In this document: positions 61,608-64,000 of the stretch, piece by piece | Numbering within the stretch: the first letter of the stretch is position 1 | Layout: every line of letters starts with the position of its first letter | DNA from: Moringa oleifera | Taxonomy: Eukaryota; Streptophyta; Magnoliopsida; Brassicales; Moringaceae | Assembly (NCBI GenBank): GCA_021397835.1 | Contig: JAJFZO010000566.1 | Span: forward strand, 6,262,001 to 6,326,000 | DNA: 64,000 nt | Reading direction: 5' to 3' | The notes under the pieces: generated by a model | The model's database searches: none | What the model was told of the DNA's origin: nothing | What the model saw: only the letters and a program-made list of their open reading frames with translations | Translations under genes and position numbers: made by a program

Positions 61608-64000
61608 CCTGGTTTTTGCCCCCCTCTTTCCTTCCTCTTCTGTTCTTCCGCGTATAGGGGAGAAATATGGAGAGATAGCGAGAGAGAGAAGAAAAAACTA
61701 AGAGGTTATTAGCTCGTCCTTTCCTTGTGAGGCCCTTTGTCTCTCTCCTTATCTACGCAAGGAAAAGAGAGAAGGAGAAGATAGAAATAGAGAAAGAATA
61801 TTCGCTGGTTGCAGAATTAATTCCGAAAAGCGCCCAATAACTTCCAAAAAAATTAAAAAAAAAATTGAAGAAAAAAAGACGGAGACATAAATGTATTTTG
61901 CAAAGACATACATATGCAGAGGAGACAAAGAGTCGTAGTTTCCTTGCCTAATTTTTATACTTTCTTCTTTGCCCATGCACTTTCCAACAATTTACGAGTC
62001 TTCGTAATTAATGCCACCGCCCCTCGTGCCGAGAAAAAAAAAGAAAAAATCACTTTTTTGTAGGGTTTGCCTATTTAATTCATACATTCGTAGATTTCCA
62101 AGCAACTGCATTAGTCTATCAATGTTACTGTCACGCATTTAATTCTCCAATATTTTAAAAAAATTCAGATTAAGATGTTATGATATTATTGGATTGCTCC
62201 ATACTTTGGTAAGAGGTAAATATAATATTTTTACACTAATTTTTTACTCAATTATACTAATTATGTTAGTTCAAACATCTTATTTATCACATGGGATAAC
62301 AATTTCCTATAAATTATTTGCGGTAAATAATATAAGAAAGGTAACTAATTTAATTTTTTTAATGAATAAAAGTTGCAAAATTATTTTTTTAAAAAATTAC
62401 AGAATATGGGTGTCCCAGAATATTGGATAAAAAGCCCTTGAATTTGAAAAAATAGTTTATGTAAATTTATTAATTCAAGGGGTACTTATCCTTTTTTTTT
62501 TTTTGCAATATTTTTAATTTTAAAAACTAATAAAATATAAAATGTTAAATTCCAGGATGTTTTGAAGATTACACCAATATGGTATTCATATAGTTACTTT
62601 ATAAATACCCTAATTTTTTAATTATTAAAATATAAAATATTTTTAAAATTTTAAATGATAAATGTTATTAAAAAATAAAAATAAAATTATATTATTGTTA
62701 TTTTAAGAGCAATAATATGTGATTGGCTAGAGGATAAAGCAAAAGTACACTTTGGGCATCATTTGAAAACTATGGCTTCAAGCAATGATTCAAATTATTT
62801 GCATAACGTGAAGCGGACGTAATGCAATCGTTATCTTATGATGAATATGTTGTCCTTATAATTAGTTTGATTCAGTAATATTTAATTATTGTTGGTATTA
62901 AAGTAAAGTACAAATTAGTATTGATAGCTCCATGCAACTTTTATTTATATTTTAATATTTAAACAATTCCCATCACATCAATAATATATTAAATTATATA
63001 AAAATATCTATTTTTATTTTTTTTTAAAAAAAAGGCAGAAACCATACCATCTTATTTGTATATTTATTATTGAAAAAAAAATCACTGAAATTGTGAGATT
63101 CATTTTTTTCTTTAATAATTATTTATTTTTAAAACATTCTCAAACAAATTTTTGATTTACCAATTTCTATCGAATTAAATCTTATTTAAAATTTAAAAAT
63201 ATCTAAATTAGAGATTTTTTATAATAAATGTTAACTTAAATTTTTTTATAAAAAAGTATTCGACAACATCACAAAAAATAGTTTTAAATTTTTTTAATAT
63301 TAAAAATAAATTTTAAAAAATACACATATGGTAAAAAATTTATTCATAAAAAAATAACTCGTGAGCAAAACTTATTTAAATTTAAAAAATAAAGTTAAAA
63401 TAAAATATAAAATTTATTTAAATTATTTTTTAAAATTTTAATAATAAAAATATTTTTATTTTTTTACAGTTATTTTAAATTAAAATCTAATTTGAACACA
63501 ATCTATAAATCAAAATTTGTTTGATCAAAATTTTGAGAAAAAGTAGTTTTGTGTGACATAATTTTTGGTTTATTTATATTATATAATTTTTAATTTTACC
63601 GAAATGGAGATGTTTAGTATGAATTATTATTTTTCAATATTATTGTATTTTTATTAATCCAATATGCAAGTAAAGGATAAAAAACTTGTTAAAGAAAATA
63701 TCTCATCTATACCTTGCCTTGAATTATTTGCGTCTATGGTTTATATATCAAAGTTTTTGAATTCAACAAATAAGTAAAAATGTCATTCATAAATAAAATA
63801 TTAATAAATAAACATAATAAAATAAAATAAAATAATTATTATAATTATAAAATATAATTATCTCCCTTAATAATATACAATATAGTGATCAAAAAAGAAT
63901 TTCATAATGATAAATCTTTTTAACAACTTAAGCAAGTTTTCTCTCTTTTAATCATTTTAAAAATACTACTCTGCCTTTTTACTTGAAAAAAGAAAAAAAC
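61606..64000. other. Upstream region of the VTT gene and AT-rich intergenic DNA
   Basis: The stretch 61606-62000 is purine/pyrimidine-rich and probably leader and promoter of the VTT gene. From 62030 to the end the DNA is AT-rich with long A and T runs and no coding frame or element I can support. Confidence 0.5.

Noticed and set aside
1..64000. tRNA, rRNA, CRISPR arrays or bacterial operons
   Set aside because: I looked for tRNA cloverleaf boxes, rRNA-like conserved blocks and regularly spaced short repeats on both strands and found none. The tandem arrays present have no CRISPR-like spacers.

Overview
This is a 64 kb piece of a plant nuclear genome, most likely a eudicot. It is AT-rich, its genes have GT-AG introns, and its repeats are plant families: L1-type LINE with a C-terminal RNase H, Ty1/copia, CACTA (En/Spm) and Mutator-like elements. 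There is no operon structure, no CRISPR array and no bacterial feature. I could not assign the species.

Five intact-looking host genes are present, each with a complete in-frame exon chain. They are a V-ATPase assembly factor (Vma12/TMEM199 type, + strand, 2579-9411), a TPR-like protein (+, 41215-42511), a secreted GH17 beta-1,3-glucanase (-, 44838-45973), a nucleolar two-RRM protein of the RBM34/Nop12 type (+, 53559-56582) and a VTT/SNARE-associated Golgi (TMEM41-like) membrane protein (-, 57915-61570). They are unrelated housekeeping or defence genes that are simply neighbours.

The rest is mostly transposons. A Mutator-like element with an 11-bp target duplication lies at 977-1959. Intron 2 of the Vma12 gene is swollen to 5.7 kb by a scrambled LTR retrotransposon with inverted LTR pieces. 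From about 12.2 to 29.9 kb there is a nested stack on one old L1-type LINE (- strand). Its RNase H exon is split by a deletion-derivative copia element (12347-14675, target duplication GGATG). Its ORF2 is also split by a CACTA element (15023-24853, target duplication TTG). The CACTA is itself split by a nearly complete, very recent copia element (18679-23588, target duplication AAAGG). The LINE reading frame can be followed across the CACTA junction, which confirms the layering.

The most interesting region is 35174-39173, a CACTA-like element carrying a multi-exon, intron-containing fragment of a sucrose synthase gene (N-terminal part only, full of lesions). This looks like gene capture at the DNA level. 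A very decayed copia element (47177-53235) ends only about 320 bp upstream of the RBM34-like start codon.

I see no convincing wholly new molecular system. The strongest leads are the sucrose-synthase capture, the GC-rich palindrome-centred repeat array inside the CACTA element, and evidence that the young copia element was already defective when it inserted.
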